Shown in pieces: positions 50,812 through 60,900 of a DNA stretch of 64,000 bases (the first letter of the stretch is position 1; each line of letters begins with the position of its first letter). The stretch covers positions 1 to 64,000 of the forward strand of contig NZ_RWIS01000002.1 of the NCBI RefSeq assembly GCF_003944705.1, in the 5' to 3' direction. This DNA is from Hymenobacter metallilatus (GTDB lineage Bacteria; Bacteroidota; Bacteroidia; Cytophagales; Hymenobacteraceae). Position numbers and translations under genes: made by a program. Under the pieces are notes generated by a model. The model saw only the letters and a list, made by a program, of their open reading frames with translations. It was not told where the DNA came from and made no database searches.

Positions 50812-51693
50812 TTACTGAAAGGAGTAGGTATAGAGTGCTCCCTGCTCACTGCTGATGTAGAGGGTGTTGTTATCAGTAAAAACGGCGCCTTCCGTCTGGC
50901 CGGCTCCTTTCAGGGAAATCTGCCGGGGCGCAGCTTTCAACAGGTCGGGGAGGCTGTTGCCTTCCAGCACAAACATTTCCTGGCGGGCCAGCAGTACCAG
51001 GCGGCGGCCGTCGGGGCTAAGGGCGGCATCGGTAACGGCCCCCGGAATGGCCAGCTTTGTTACCAGCTGGGCGTTATAAGTACCTGGCTGGTCGGGTACG
51101 CTGTATACTTTGCTGGTCTGCTCCTGACCCCGGTCCTTGGTAAACAGGTAAACTTTGCCCGCGTACCACAACGTGGCCTCACAATCGAAATTACGCTCCT
51201 CCTTGGCCGGTGGAAATTCCTGCTGGTCGGGATATTTCAGGTGAATTTCCTGTACCTGCTGCACATTGGCGGGGTTGAGCCGGTAGATGACCAGGTCCTG
51301 CCGCGAGTTGTTGTTGTTGCCTACGTCGCCGATGTACACATGGCCGTTGGTATCACGGGTAATGCTTTCCCAGTCGTGGCTGCGTACCGGAATATCCAGC
51401 TGGGCCAGGGTTTTGCCGGTGGTGCTGATTTTGTAGAGAATGGGCTGGGTGCCGTCGTCGCCGTGCGTGAAGAAGGTGTTGTTTTCGCCCGTCAGGGCCA
51501 GGCCTGAGCTTTCGGGTACCCCACTCATGGAGCCTACCTGGGTGAGGTTGGCAATATCGGCTCCTTTGCCCCCTTTCTTACCCTTCTTCTTGCCCGACTT
51601 TTCCTGTTTGCTTTCCGAAGTATTGGTTTGGGCTTCTGAGCAGCTGCTCAGCAACGTGCCCGCCAGGGCGGCGGCGAAAAATAACGTGCGCAT
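50812..51693 (-). CDS. lipoprotein with beta-propeller-like repeats
   Basis: A 293-residue protein with a lipoprotein signal (MRTLFFAAALAGTLLSSC). A Lys/Gly-rich linker follows (KSGKKKGKKGGKG). The rest has repeated blade-like pieces such as ESSGLALTGENNTFFTHGD, SHDWESITRDTNGHVYIGDV, FDCEATLWYAGKVYLFTKD and VTDAALSPDGRRLVLLARQ, typical of NHL/SGNH-like or phytase-like propellers. No enzyme motif was found. ATG at 51693 starts the signal peptide. A role in the envelope is inferred. Confidence 0.7.
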   Translation of the reverse strand: MRTLFFAAALAGTLLSSCSEAQTNTSESKQEKSGKKKGKKGGKGADIANLTQVGSMSGVPESSGLALTGENNTFFTHGDDGTQPILYKISTTGKTLAQLDIPVRSHDWESITRDTNGHVYIGDVGNNNNSRQDLVIYRLNPANVQQVQEIHLKYPDQQEFPPAKEERNFDCEATLWYAGKVYLFTKDRGQEQTSKVYSVPDQPGTYNAQLVTKLAIPGAVTDAALSPDGRRLVLLARQEMFVLEGNSLPDLLKAAPRQISLKGAGQTEGAVFTDNNTLYISSEQGALYTYSFQ

Positions 51694-51775
51694 AGATGGC
51701 CGTAACAAGCTGAAAAAAATGCCGCCGAAGCACGCAGCTCCGGCAGCAACAGAATGCCTTATACGGAGAGGTAAG

Positions 51776-51921
51776 GTAGTGAGGTGGTGAGATGGTGAAA
51801 TAGTGAGATGGTGAAATGGTGAGTTTGACGTTCTGACGGCGCGAGTCTGGGCCGGGTGCGCAAACTGCGCGGATAAAACGTTAAACTCACCATTTCACCA
51901 CCTCACCATTTCACCATCTTA
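51776..51921. repeat. imperfect inverted repeat, GGTGAGATGG family
   Basis: The left arm (51776-51832) holds GTGAGATGGTGAAATAGTGA words and GTGAGTTTGACGTTCTGACG; the right arm (51878-51921) mirrors it. The right arm runs into the stop codon of yidD. Other copies: 6361, 31828 and 32943. Confidence 0.85.
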
Positions 51922-52140
51922 TGGTACTGGGTCGTAGCCGTGGCCGCCCCAGGGGTGGCAGCGGCTGATGCGGCGCAGGGCCAGGCGGCCGCCCCGCCAG
52001 GGGCCGTACTTCGTTACGGCCTCTACGGCGTAGGCTGAGCAGGTGGGCACGTAGCGGCAGCTGGCTGGCGTGAGCGGCGAAATGAGGTGGCGGTACACCC
52101 AGAGCAGGCCCAGCAGCAGCTGGCGGAACAGGTAGGTCAT
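51919..52140 (-). CDS. yidD: membrane protein insertion efficiency factor YidD
   Basis: A 73-residue small protein that helps YidC-dependent insertion of membrane proteins. It has the family signature: [20 protein letters not shown], then [15 protein letters not shown] and [18 protein letters not shown]. Three conserved Cys residues are present. ATG at 52140 gives the usual N-terminus. In many bacteria it sits with rnpA and rpmH, but neither is in the window. Confidence 0.95.
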   Translation of the reverse strand: MTYLFRQLLLGLLWVYRHLISPLTPASCRYVPTCSAYAVEAVTKYGPWRGGRLALRRISRCHPWGGHGYDPVP

Positions 52141-52351
52141 GGCGTGGGTAAAGGTCGGGAAAGTAGCGTAAGCTTTAGCCTGAAACGGATCAGGAACGCC
52201 AAAATGTGGCCTACGCTTCTGCCGGAGCCGGGCCGGGAGAAAAGCAGGTGATAGTACAACGCCTGAGTAAGATGTACCCTGGCCCAAGCCAACGCTTAGG
52301 CCACTTCTTCTATCTTCGCCGAAAGTTCCCACTCATCCACCCCTACCCATC

Positions 52352-54646
52352 ATGCAAAAAACACACTGGGCTAAAGTCCTGCTGCTGACGCTGCTCCTGC
52401 CGCTGGCCGCCCGCGCCGACGAAGGCATGTGGCTGCCGCTGTTTGTAAAGCGCCTCAACCATGCCGACATGCAGAAGAAAGGCCTCAAGCTTACGGCCGA
52501 TGAAATTTACGACGTGAATACTGCCAGCCTGAAGGATGCTGTAGTGCAGCTGGGCGGCTTCTGTACCGGCGAGTTTGTAAGTAGCCAGGGGTTGCTGCTT
52601 ACCAACCACCACTGCGGCTACGATGCCATCCAGAGCCACAGCACCCCGCAGAACAATATTCTGCAAAACGGCTTCTATGCCGCCAGCAAGGCCGAGGAGA
52701 AGAAAAACCCCGGCCTGTTCGTGGATATTCTGGTGCGCATGGAGGAGGTAACGGGTAAGGTGCTGGAAGGTATTACGCCTACCACCCCCGAAGCCGAGCG
52801 CATGGCCACCATTCAGAAGCGCCAGCGCGAAATGGCCGACAACGCCAAGGAAAACGGCAAATACGTGGCCTACGTGCGCGACATGTTCGGGGGCAACGAG
52901 TATTACCTGTTCATCTACCAGCGCTTTGGTGATGTGCGTCTGGTGGGGGCTCCGCCGGAGGCCGTAGGCAAGTTCGGGGGCGACACCGATAACTGGATGT
53001 GGCCTCGTCACACCGGCGACTTCAGCATGTTCCGGGTGTACGCCGATAAAAACAACCAGCCCACCGCTGGCCCCGAGGAAGGCAATATTCCGTACGTGCC
53101 CAAAAAGCACCTGCCCGTGGCCCTGCAGGGCGTAAACGAAGGCGACTTTGCAATGGTGTTCGGGTTTCCGGGCCGTACCCAGCGTTTCCTGCCTGCCGCC
53201 GGCCTGCAGCTGGCCCTCGACCAGAGCAACCCCGCCCGCATCAAGCTGCGTGATACCCGCTTGAAGCTGTGGAAGGAAGATATGGATCAGGACCCCGCCC
53301 TGCGCCTGAAGTACGCCTCCAAGTACGCCAACATTGCCAACTACTGGAAGTACTTCATCGGCCAGAATGAGGGCATGAAGCGCCTGAAAACGGTAGATGC
53401 TAAAAAGGCCGAGGAAAACGCCCTGCTGCAGTGGATTGCCCAGGACCCCGCCCGTGCCCAGCAGTACGGCGACGCCCTCAACGTCATCAACCAGAGCTAC
53501 GCCGGCATTCGTCAGTACAACCTCAGCAGCCAATACGTAAACGAAGCCGCTTTCGGCACTGAAATAGTAACGCTGGCAGCCCGCATGATGCCCTTGGCCA
53601 CGGCCCTGAAAGCCACCCCCCAGGATAAGGCCGCTGTAGACAAGGCCGTAGCCGACCTGAAGGAACCCGTAGCGGAGTACTTTAAGGACTACAATGCCGC
53701 TACCGACAAGAAGGTATTTGCTGCCCTGATGAATCTGTACATGCAGGATGTACCCAAGGACCAACTGCCCGACGTGTTCCAGACGGTACAGAAGCAGTAC
53801 GGCGGCTCCATGCAGAAATATGCCGACTACGTGTTCAGCAACTCCTTTCTGACTTCGGAAGCCAAGGTAAACGCCTTCCTGGCCGCGCCTACGCTGGCCA
53901 AGCTGGAAGCCGACCCCGGCTACAAAACGTATCAGTCGGTGTACTCGAACTACGTGCAGAACATTGTACCCAAGCTGCAGGGCCTGCAAGCCGGCCTGGG
54001 CCGGGCCAACCGGCTGTACGTGGCGGCCCTGCGCGAGAAAAACAGCACCAAGATATACTCGCCCGATGCCAACTCTACCATCCGCCTGAGCTACGGCACG
54101 GTGCGCCCTTACAAAGGCCGCGACGCCGTTGCCTACGACTACAAAACCACGGCCCAGGGCATTCTGGAGAAGGAAGATGCCACCAACCCCGAGTTTGTGG
54201 TGCCTCAGAAAGAGTTGGAGCTGCTTAAAATGAAGGATTACGGCCGCTTCGCCGACAAGCAGGGCAACCTGCCTGTGGCCTTCATTACCGACAACGATAT
54301 TACCGGCGGCAACTCCGGCTCCCCCGTTATCAACGGCCGCGGCGAGCTGATTGGCATTGCCTTCGACGGCAACTGGGAAGCCATGACCGGCGACTTAGCC
54401 TACGACCCTGAGCTGAAGCGCTGCATCAACGTGGATATTCGCTACGTGCTCTGGTGCATTGAGAAAATGGGAGGCGCCAAGCACCTCGTGGACGAAATGA
54501 CGCTGGTAAACAACGGCCCTAACCCCGGCGTAGGGCCTGCCACCGCCGCCGGTGCCGATATGAGCGACGTGGAAAAGATGAAGGTAAAGACCGACAAAGG
54601 CGGTAAAACCAAAATCAAGCGCAAAAAAGACGCAGCTATGCTGTAA
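52352..54646 (+). CDS. S46 family dipeptidyl-peptidase, DPP7-like
   Basis: A 764-residue secreted serine peptidase that releases dipeptides from the N-terminus of peptides in the periplasm. A signal peptide (about 1-22) leads to a chymotrypsin-like domain split by a helical domain. The catalytic His is in LLLTNHHCGYDAI (86-87) and the Ser655 is in GGNSGSPV. The residue 18 positions further on, which governs specificity in the family, is Gly673 (AFDGNWE); Gly is seen in DPP7 (hydrophobic P1), Arg in DPP11. The C-terminus has an unusual Lys-rich tail. TATCTTCG upstream (52311) is a near-consensus promoter box. Confidence 0.93.
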   Translation: MQKTHWAKVLLLTLLLPLAARADEGMWLPLFVKRLNHADMQKKGLKLTADEIYDVNTASLKDAVVQLGGFCTGEFVSSQGLLLTNHHCGYDAIQSHSTPQNNILQNGFYAASKAEEKKNPGLFVDILVRMEEVTGKVLEGITPTTPEAERMATIQKRQREMADNAKENGKYVAYVRDMFGGNEYYLFIYQRFGDVRLVGAPPEAVGKFGGDTDNWMWPRHTGDFSMFRVYADKNNQPTAGPEEGNIPYVPKKHLPVALQGVNEGDFAMVFGFPGRTQRFLPAAGLQLALDQSNPARIKLRDTRLKLWKEDMDQDPALRLKYASKYANIANYWKYFIGQNEGMKRLKTVDAKKAEENALLQWIAQDPARAQQYGDALNVINQSYAGIRQYNLSSQYVNEAAFGTEIVTLAARMMPLATALKATPQDKAAVDKAVADLKEPVAEYFKDYNAATDKKVFAALMNLYMQDVPKDQLPDVFQTVQKQYGGSMQKYADYVFSNSFLTSEAKVNAFLAAPTLAKLEADPGYKTYQSVYSNYVQNIVPKLQGLQAGLGRANRLYVAALREKNSTKIYSPDANSTIRLSYGTVRPYKGRDAVAYDYKTTAQGILEKEDATNPEFVVPQKELELLKMKDYGRFADKQGNLPVAFITDNDITGGNSGSPVINGRGELIGIAFDGNWEAMTGDLAYDPELKRCINVDIRYVLWCIEKMGGAKHLVDEMTLVNNGPNPGVGPATAAGADMSDVEKMKVKTDKGGKTKIKRKKDAAML

Positions 54647-54654
54647 GGCTATAT

Positions 54655-54690
54655 GTCACTCCGGGCAGCGCGAGGAATCTGGGTTAGATT
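54655..54690. repeat. single-arm copy of the GCGCGAGGAATCC family
   Basis: CTCCGGGCAGCGCGAGGAATCTGG matches the arm at 24361-24389 at 20 of 22 shared bases. No mirrored arm follows. Confidence 0.6.
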
Positions 54691-54734
54691 CTGATGAATA
54701 AGTCAGAATACTTGTCCTGCTTAAAATGAAACCC

Positions 54735-54777
54735 CAAAAAAAAGACCCGATGCCACTTGGTATCGGGTCTTTTTTTG
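54735..54777 (+). terminator. terminator after the S46 peptidase gene
   Basis: AAAAAAAGACCCGAT and ATCGGGTCTTTTTTT form a stem around 9 bases with a seven-T run. Confidence 0.93.
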
Positions 54778-54852
54778 TGAGCTGAGAGCAAGCCATTGTA
54801 CGGTTCAATGGGAGTAGCTATTTTACAGCAATAGAAATTCTTATGCTTCTCT

Positions 54853-55764
54853 ATGCTGAGACTTTACGCTTTATCAGGTTTGTTTATTGGACTTACAAGT
54901 ACTGCCCATGCTCAGGGCAACGGCCCTGGCTTGTGGGGTGCCCGGGCGGCCGGGCTGGGACACATCGGGAGCGTACTGGAAAACGACGGCTGGGCCGGTG
55001 CCGCCAACGCCGCCGCGCTGGGTAGCCTGGCACGGCCTACGGTGGGGGTAGGTGCCGAGAACCGGTATCTGCTGCCTGCTTTAAACACGGTATCGTTGGC
55101 GGTGGCCGTGCCCATAGGCTACCGCTCTGAGCAGCCGGCTCCACCTGTGGCGGGTGTGCCAGCCGCCGTAGCCGCAACGCAGGCCCCGCGCTACGGGGTT
55201 ATTGGTTTCACGGCGCAGCGGTTTGGCGGCAAGTTATACTCGGAGCAGCGGCTGGGGCTGGGCTACGGCTACCAGCTGGGCACGGTGCGGGTAGGGGCGC
55301 GGGTAGAGGTGCTGCAAACCAGCTTCGAGGGCCTGGGCAGCCGCCGGGTAGTAGCCGCTTCCCTGGGTGGCCAAGCCGATATCATTCCGCGCAAGCTCAC
55401 CTTTGGCGCCACCCTCTACAACCTCAACCAGGCTCGCCTCTACGAGTACCAGGATGAGCGCCTGCCCACCGTGCTGCGGGCCGGCCTGGCCTGGCGGGCC
55501 TCCGAAAAAGTACTACTGCTGGCCGAAACAGAGAAAGATGTGGCCCAGGACGCCGATTTTAAAGCTGGCCTGGAGTACCAGCCAATACCAGTGCTGGCTT
55601 TGCGCGCGGGCCTCACAACGCTCACGCAGCAGCTGACTGCGGGCGTAGGCCTGAAAGCCGGGCAATTTCAGGTAGATTATGCTGCGGCCTGGCACGACGC
55701 CCTGGGCCTGAGCCAGCAACTGAGCGTGGCCTATGTGTGGGCTAAACGGCCCACCCAGCTATGA
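54853..55764 (+). CDS. outer-membrane beta-barrel protein, PorV/PorQ-like
   Basis: A 303-residue exported protein. A signal peptide (LYALSGLFIGLTSTAHAQ) is followed by GARAAGLGHIGSVLENDGWAGAANAAAL, the pattern of the N-terminal part of PorV/PorQ/FadL-type proteins, then alternating strands rich in Gly/Tyr and ending in an aromatic last strand. Such proteins support the type IX system or move hydrophobic compounds; which applies here is not clear. It overlaps the next gene by ATGA, so the two are translated together and likely work together. Confidence 0.7.
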   Translation: MLRLYALSGLFIGLTSTAHAQGNGPGLWGARAAGLGHIGSVLENDGWAGAANAAALGSLARPTVGVGAENRYLLPALNTVSLAVAVPIGYRSEQPAPPVAGVPAAVAATQAPRYGVIGFTAQRFGGKLYSEQRLGLGYGYQLGTVRVGARVEVLQTSFEGLGSRRVVAASLGGQADIIPRKLTFGATLYNLNQARLYEYQDERLPTVLRAGLAWRASEKVLLLAETEKDVAQDADFKAGLEYQPIPVLALRAGLTTLTQQLTAGVGLKAGQFQVDYAAAWHDALGLSQQLSVAYVWAKRPTQL

Positions 55765-57866
55765 GTCGCCGGGTAGTTGTGGCCGGAGTGTTGCTGCTCT
55801 CGGCCGCCGGGGTCCGGGCTCAGGAGTATCCCCGCCCCGCCGTGCCCGACCTGGACCGGCTTACGCAGGAGCTATTCGCCGAAATTCAGAGCGACCAGGT
55901 GCCGTACGAAGACCTCTACGAAACCCTGCTGCAGTACTACCAAACTCCGCTCAATCTCAACACGGCCACCCGCGAGGATCTGCGCGGCCTGCTGCTGCTC
56001 TCCGAAACCCAGATAACCAACCTGCTGGAGCACCGGCAGCGGAACGGGGCGCTGCTGAGCCTGTACGAGCTGCAGAGTGTGCAGGGCTTTGATCTGCGGA
56101 CCATTTACCGGGTTGCTCCCTTTGTATCGGTACTGAATACCGACCCCAACGCCGCCCGCGGGCCGCTGTGGCAGCGCATCTGGCAGGAAGATAACAATGC
56201 CCTGTTTGTGCGCTACGAGCGGACCCTGCAGGGCCGCCCCGGCTACCTTCCGCCCGATACTACCAGCACCGGTGCCCCGGCCTCGCGCTACCTCGGCTCC
56301 CCCGATAAGCTGCTGGTGCGCTACCGTGTGAGTCGCAGCAAAGATTTCAGCCTGGCTCTCACGGCCGAGAAAGACGCCGGGGAGCAGTTTGCCTGGGACC
56401 CCAAAACCCGCCGCTACGGGGCCGATTTTTACTCCGGCCATTTCGTGCTGCAGGAGCGCGGGCGGCTCAAAACCCTGGCCCTGGGCGACTACCAGCTGCA
56501 ATTCGGACAGGGGTTGCTGCTGTCGTCGGGGCTGGCGGTGGGCAAAGGGGCCGAAACCATTACCACCCTGCGACGCAGCTCAGTGGGGGTACGGCCATAC
56601 TCCTCGGTGCTGGAAAGTACATTTTTCCGGGGGGCGGCGGCTACGGTGGCCCTAACCAGCACAGTACGGGCTACGGCCTTTGTGTCGCGCAAGCGGGTTG
56701 ATGCCTCCCTGCAAACGGCCCGCGACTCCCTGGCCGATTTCAGTGAGTTTACCTCTGGCCTGTTGCTCACGGGTATGCACCGTACCCCCACCGAGCTGGC
56801 CAGCCGCCAAGCCCTGCGCGAAACTGTAGCGGGCGGCAACCTCAGCTACGCCAGCCCGGGCGGCGACTTGCAGGCCGGCGTCACGGCCATCAATACCCTG
56901 TTCGATAAGCCGCTGCTGCGCCGCGACGAACCATATAATGCCTTTGAGCTGCGGGGACGCCGCAACCTGGCCCTGAGTGCCAACTACAACTACGTGTGGC
57001 GCAACCTGTTGCTGTTCGGTGAAACGGCCCGCAGTAGCGGCGGCGGCCTGGGTACCGTGAATGGGCTGCTGGCCAGCCTCGCCCCCAACGTCGATGTGTC
57101 GGCCCTGTACCGGTATTACGCCCGCGACTTTTATACCCTCTACGGCAACGCGCTCAGTGAAAACACCCGCAACAGCAACGAAAGTGGCCTGTACCTGGGA
57201 CTGAAGCTGCGCCCCGCTGCCCGCTGGGAGGTATCGGCGTACTACGACCGGTTCCGGTTTCCGTGGCTGCGTTACCAGGCCGGCGCCCCCGGCACCGGCC
57301 ACGACTGGCTGGTACGGGTGGCGTTCAGCCCCACCAAAACCAGCCTGCTCTACGCCCAGATCCGGCAGCGCACCAAGTCCTACGATGCCGATACCCTACG
57401 GCCAGTGCCAATGCCCGTACCTACCAGGCGCCGTAGCTATTTACTGTTTTATGATGCCAGCCCTACCACGTTTCTGAGCTTGCGTACCCGCGTACAAGGC
57501 TCCACATACCGGGAAGATGACGGCCCTGCCCGCCACGGCTATGTGCTGGCCCAGGATGTAACGGTGCAGCCCCTACAGCGCCTGCGCCTAACGGCTCGCT
57601 ACGCCCTCTTCGATACCGATGATTACGACACCCGACAGTACGTGTTTGAGCAGGATGTGCTATATGCGTTTTCCGTACCGGCTCTGTACGGCCAGGGCAC
57701 CCGCGCCTACGTGCTGGTACAGGCCGATTTGAGCCGCCACCTCACGCTCTGGCTGCGCTATGCCGATACGCAGTACCGCTACCAGCGCACCGTGGGCTCT
57801 GGCCTGGAAGAAATTCAAGGCTCCCGTCGCTCCGATATAAAGGCGCAGCTACGGTATCGGTTTTGA
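55761..57866 (+). CDS. exported helix-hairpin-helix plus beta-barrel protein
   Basis: A 701-residue protein. The signal peptide (about 1-21) is followed by a ComEA-like helix-hairpin-helix region (about 60-115): LNLNTATREDLRGLLLLSET then LLSLYELQSVQGFDLRTIYR. From about 170 to the end it is an array of amphipathic strands ending in KAQLRYRF, the classic last strand of an outer-membrane barrel. A helix-hairpin-helix outside the cytoplasm is unusual; it could bind DNA at the surface (uptake) or only serve as a fold. It starts at the stop of the preceding barrel gene (ATGA). Confidence 0.75.
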   Translation: MSRRVVVAGVLLLSAAGVRAQEYPRPAVPDLDRLTQELFAEIQSDQVPYEDLYETLLQYYQTPLNLNTATREDLRGLLLLSETQITNLLEHRQRNGALLSLYELQSVQGFDLRTIYRVAPFVSVLNTDPNAARGPLWQRIWQEDNNALFVRYERTLQGRPGYLPPDTTSTGAPASRYLGSPDKLLVRYRVSRSKDFSLALTAEKDAGEQFAWDPKTRRYGADFYSGHFVLQERGRLKTLALGDYQLQFGQGLLLSSGLAVGKGAETITTLRRSSVGVRPYSSVLESTFFRGAAATVALTSTVRATAFVSRKRVDASLQTARDSLADFSEFTSGLLLTGMHRTPTELASRQALRETVAGGNLSYASPGGDLQAGVTAINTLFDKPLLRRDEPYNAFELRGRRNLALSANYNYVWRNLLLFGETARSSGGGLGTVNGLLASLAPNVDVSALYRYYARDFYTLYGNALSENTRNSNESGLYLGLKLRPAARWEVSAYYDRFRFPWLRYQAGAPGTGHDWLVRVAFSPTKTSLLYAQIRQRTKSYDADTLRPVPMPVPTRRRSYLLFYDASPTTFLSLRTRVQGSTYREDDGPARHGYVLAQDVTVQPLQRLRLTARYALFDTDDYDTRQYVFEQDVLYAFSVPALYGQGTRAYVLVQADLSRHLTLWLRYADTQYRYQRTVGSGLEEIQGSRRSDIKAQLRYRF

Positions 57867-57893
57867 TTGGTGGTAGGAGGAAGGGCAAGGGAA

Positions 57894-57974
57894 AACGGAT
57901 TCCTGTACCAGCATAAAAAAACTCGGTTCCTGAAACAGGAACCGAGTTTTTTTATGCTGGTACAGGAATCCGTT
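57894..57974. repeat. 39-base perfect inverted repeat
   Basis: Arms 57894-57932 (AACGGATTCCTGTACCAGCA at the start) and 57936-57974 are exact mirrors with AAA between them, including a run of seven A or T. The right arm touches the protease stop codon at 57975. It should end transcription both ways. Confidence 0.95.
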
Positions 57975-60900
57975 CTACTCTTTCAGCAGGCGGACTACCG
58001 TTGAGCCGTTGGGCATATCGAAGTGCAGGGTATATACGCCGGTGCTCAACGCACTCAGGTCCAGGGGCAGCTGAAGGGCAGCGGCCCCTTTAGTGAGCGT
58101 CTGGGCTTGTACCTGGCGGCCCAGGGCGTCGGTTACCCGCAGCGTAATGCTGCCGCGCTGGGCATTGTCGATGCGGACGTTGAAAACACCAGCGCTGGGG
58201 TTCGGAGCCACCTCAATGCCTTGCAGCAACGCCGCATTGCGCACGGCCGTAATGCCGGCCACCGTCTGGCAGCTCTCATTGGAGTACCCCGAAACACCCG
58301 TGGTATTCACGGCCCGCACACGGTAGCAATAGGGGCCGTTGGCCGTTACCTGATCGGTGTAGAAGGTGGTGTTGGCGGGCACGGTAGCAATTTTGGCGAA
58401 GCTGCCGCCGCTACGGGCACGCTCAATCTCAAAACCCGTTTCGTTGCCCGAGTTATCCAGCCAGATCATGTCGATGGTAGCCAAAGCTGCCGTAACGGTG
58501 GGAGCCAGGGTAGTAAGGGAGCTGGGAGCGGCCGGTACTTCGCCCACGGTGCACAGCTCCAGCGTCCAGCCCGTGAGGGTACCGCCGTTGCTGGTGTTGT
58601 TGTCCGAAATAGTAAGGGTCCAGTTACCGGCAGCAGAGCTGTTCAGCAGGTCGCCCAGGGAGTTGGCCGGGCGCACCGTGGCGCCGCTGCTAAGCGGGCA
58701 GGCCAGAGCTGCCGTGGCTGCATCATCGAACGTGAGGTTCAGGTTGGTAGTGCCGGGGCAGGCCCGTGAGAACAACACTACCCGCCGACCCGCCGGATTG
58801 GTAAGCGAAATTTCCAGCTCGCTTACATCGGGGTGGGTAATGGCCAGGTTGCTGATGCGAATGTTGGAAACCCGTTCCGTAGTCGATACGGCAATAACCG
58901 AGGTAACAGTAGGCGTAGAGCCCGCCGGAATGGGCCGGGGTACGTTGGTAGCCACAATGTTCTGGCACGCCTGTACGCCGGTAGTAAACGCGGTAACGGC
59001 CGAAAAAGGCGCCGTGCCGCAGGGGCTCAGGCCCCGCACCCGCACGTAGTAGGTAGTAGAAGGCTGCAGCGTAGCCGACGGCGTGAAGCTGGTGGCCGTC
59101 AGGTTGGTTTGCGACTGGATAACGTTGGTGAAAGCAGCGTCGGAGGCAATCTGCACTTCGTAGGCAGTGGCGTTGGGCACTGCTGCCCAGGTAATAGCCG
59201 GCCGCAGCGTAGTAGGACCGGCGGTAGCGCTGGGAGCCGTAATAACGGCTGCCTGCGTAGCCGAGGGCTGAACGGTAAGGCTGATGTCCTGGAAACGGGT
59301 GACGCCGCCACTGGTGCCCGTCAGGCGAATAACATACGTGCCGGCTGCGGCAGCGCTGGTAGCACTTACCGTAGCCGTAGTGCCGGCCCCGGCCTGTACC
59401 GTGGGGCTGGCGTAGGTTACGGTTACGCCGGCCGGCAGATTGGTGGCCGATAAGGCCACTGCCCCGCTGAAGTTCTGGAGCTGACCCACTGATACACTAA
59501 CCGAGCCGGAGGCCCCGGGGCAAAACGCCAAAGCGCTGGCCGAGCAGCCAGGGCCCTGCAGGAAGAACGTAGGACCGCTGGGAGCTTCCAGCGTAAAGTT
59601 CAGGTTGGAAACGTCAAAGAAAATACCCCCCGTTGCCTGCACCCGAATGCGGGCCCGCGTGGAGCCGGCCACGCTGGCCGGTACCGTTACGGTTTCGCAC
59701 CCATCGTTGGGGGTGTTGGCCAGCAGGGTAGTGGGGTAAGTGAGGCCGCCATCGGTGGAGAGCAGCACGTCCACAGTAGCGGCGTTGATGGGGGACTGCG
59801 TCGTGTTGGCCACGTTCCAGGTAACCTGCTGGGGTGCACCCACCAGCCAGGAAGTAGCCGTGTTTGGGGCCGTTACTACAAACGGTCCGGCCGTGGGTAC
59901 TATTACCACGTTCATCGAGTCGTAGTCAACTCCACCCCCGCCAACGCGGTTGTCGCGGGCTACCAGCCGGAAAATCAGCCGCCGCCCGTAGCTGGGCAGC
60001 AGCTCGCCGCGGGTATTGGTGTTGTTAAGAATGTCGGCCAGGCGAGGGAAAGTGCGCACAGGGCTGCTTGTAGGCGAGAAAACCCGGAACAGAGGGGCGT
60101 CGCCGGTGGCTGCCGCTGGTGCGCCGGCGGGGCCTAGGTTGTACTGCTCCCAGCTGTAAGTAAGGGCATCGTTATTGGCATCGGTGGCCGAGCCCGTCAG
60201 CACGAAAGGCGTGCTGATGGGAATGGCGTAGTTGCGGCCGGCATTCACCACGGGTGGGGTGTTGCCGGTAGCCGTATTCACCGAGCAATTGCCCAAGCCC
60301 GTAATGTGGGCCACAATCTGGTCGAAGCTGCGGGAGTGAAAGTAGGGGTCGGAGTTGGGCTGAATATCATCCCCCCCGCAAATGCCGGCGTAGGCCATGA
60401 TGGTTGTTCCCGAGCCCGGCTCGTAGGCCGAAACAGCGGCGCGGTTGCCCCCGCCACAGCTGCCGGTCTGGCTGTTGAACGTATGGTCTGCCCCAAACTG
60501 ATGACCCATTTCATGCGCCACGTAGTCTACGTCGAAAGCATCGTTGGTGGGAACCGAGGAGCCGGTCACGCCCCGGGCCTTACCCGATACGCACACCGAG
60601 GGCTTCTGAGCCACCCCGCCGCCGCCCGTGCTGAACACGTGGCCAATGTCGTAGTTAGCCGACCCGATTCGGGCATCCACCGTAGTCTGGTTCTGGTTGA
60701 GCATGGCCGAGCCGCTGCTGTTGGTATACGGGTCGGTGCTGGCATCCAGGAAAATGAGCGTGTCATTCTTGGGCACAATCACCAGGCGCACGGCCAGCTC
60801 CTTCTCGTAAATTCCGCTTACCCGGTTTACCGAGGCCACCATGCCCGCCATGGCACCTACTTTGGTGCCACCGTGAAAGGTGCTGTACTCGCCGGTGCAG

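Noticed and set aside
57894-57974. Possible transposon end
   Set aside because: Perfect palindrome without transposase, target duplication or second copy in the window.
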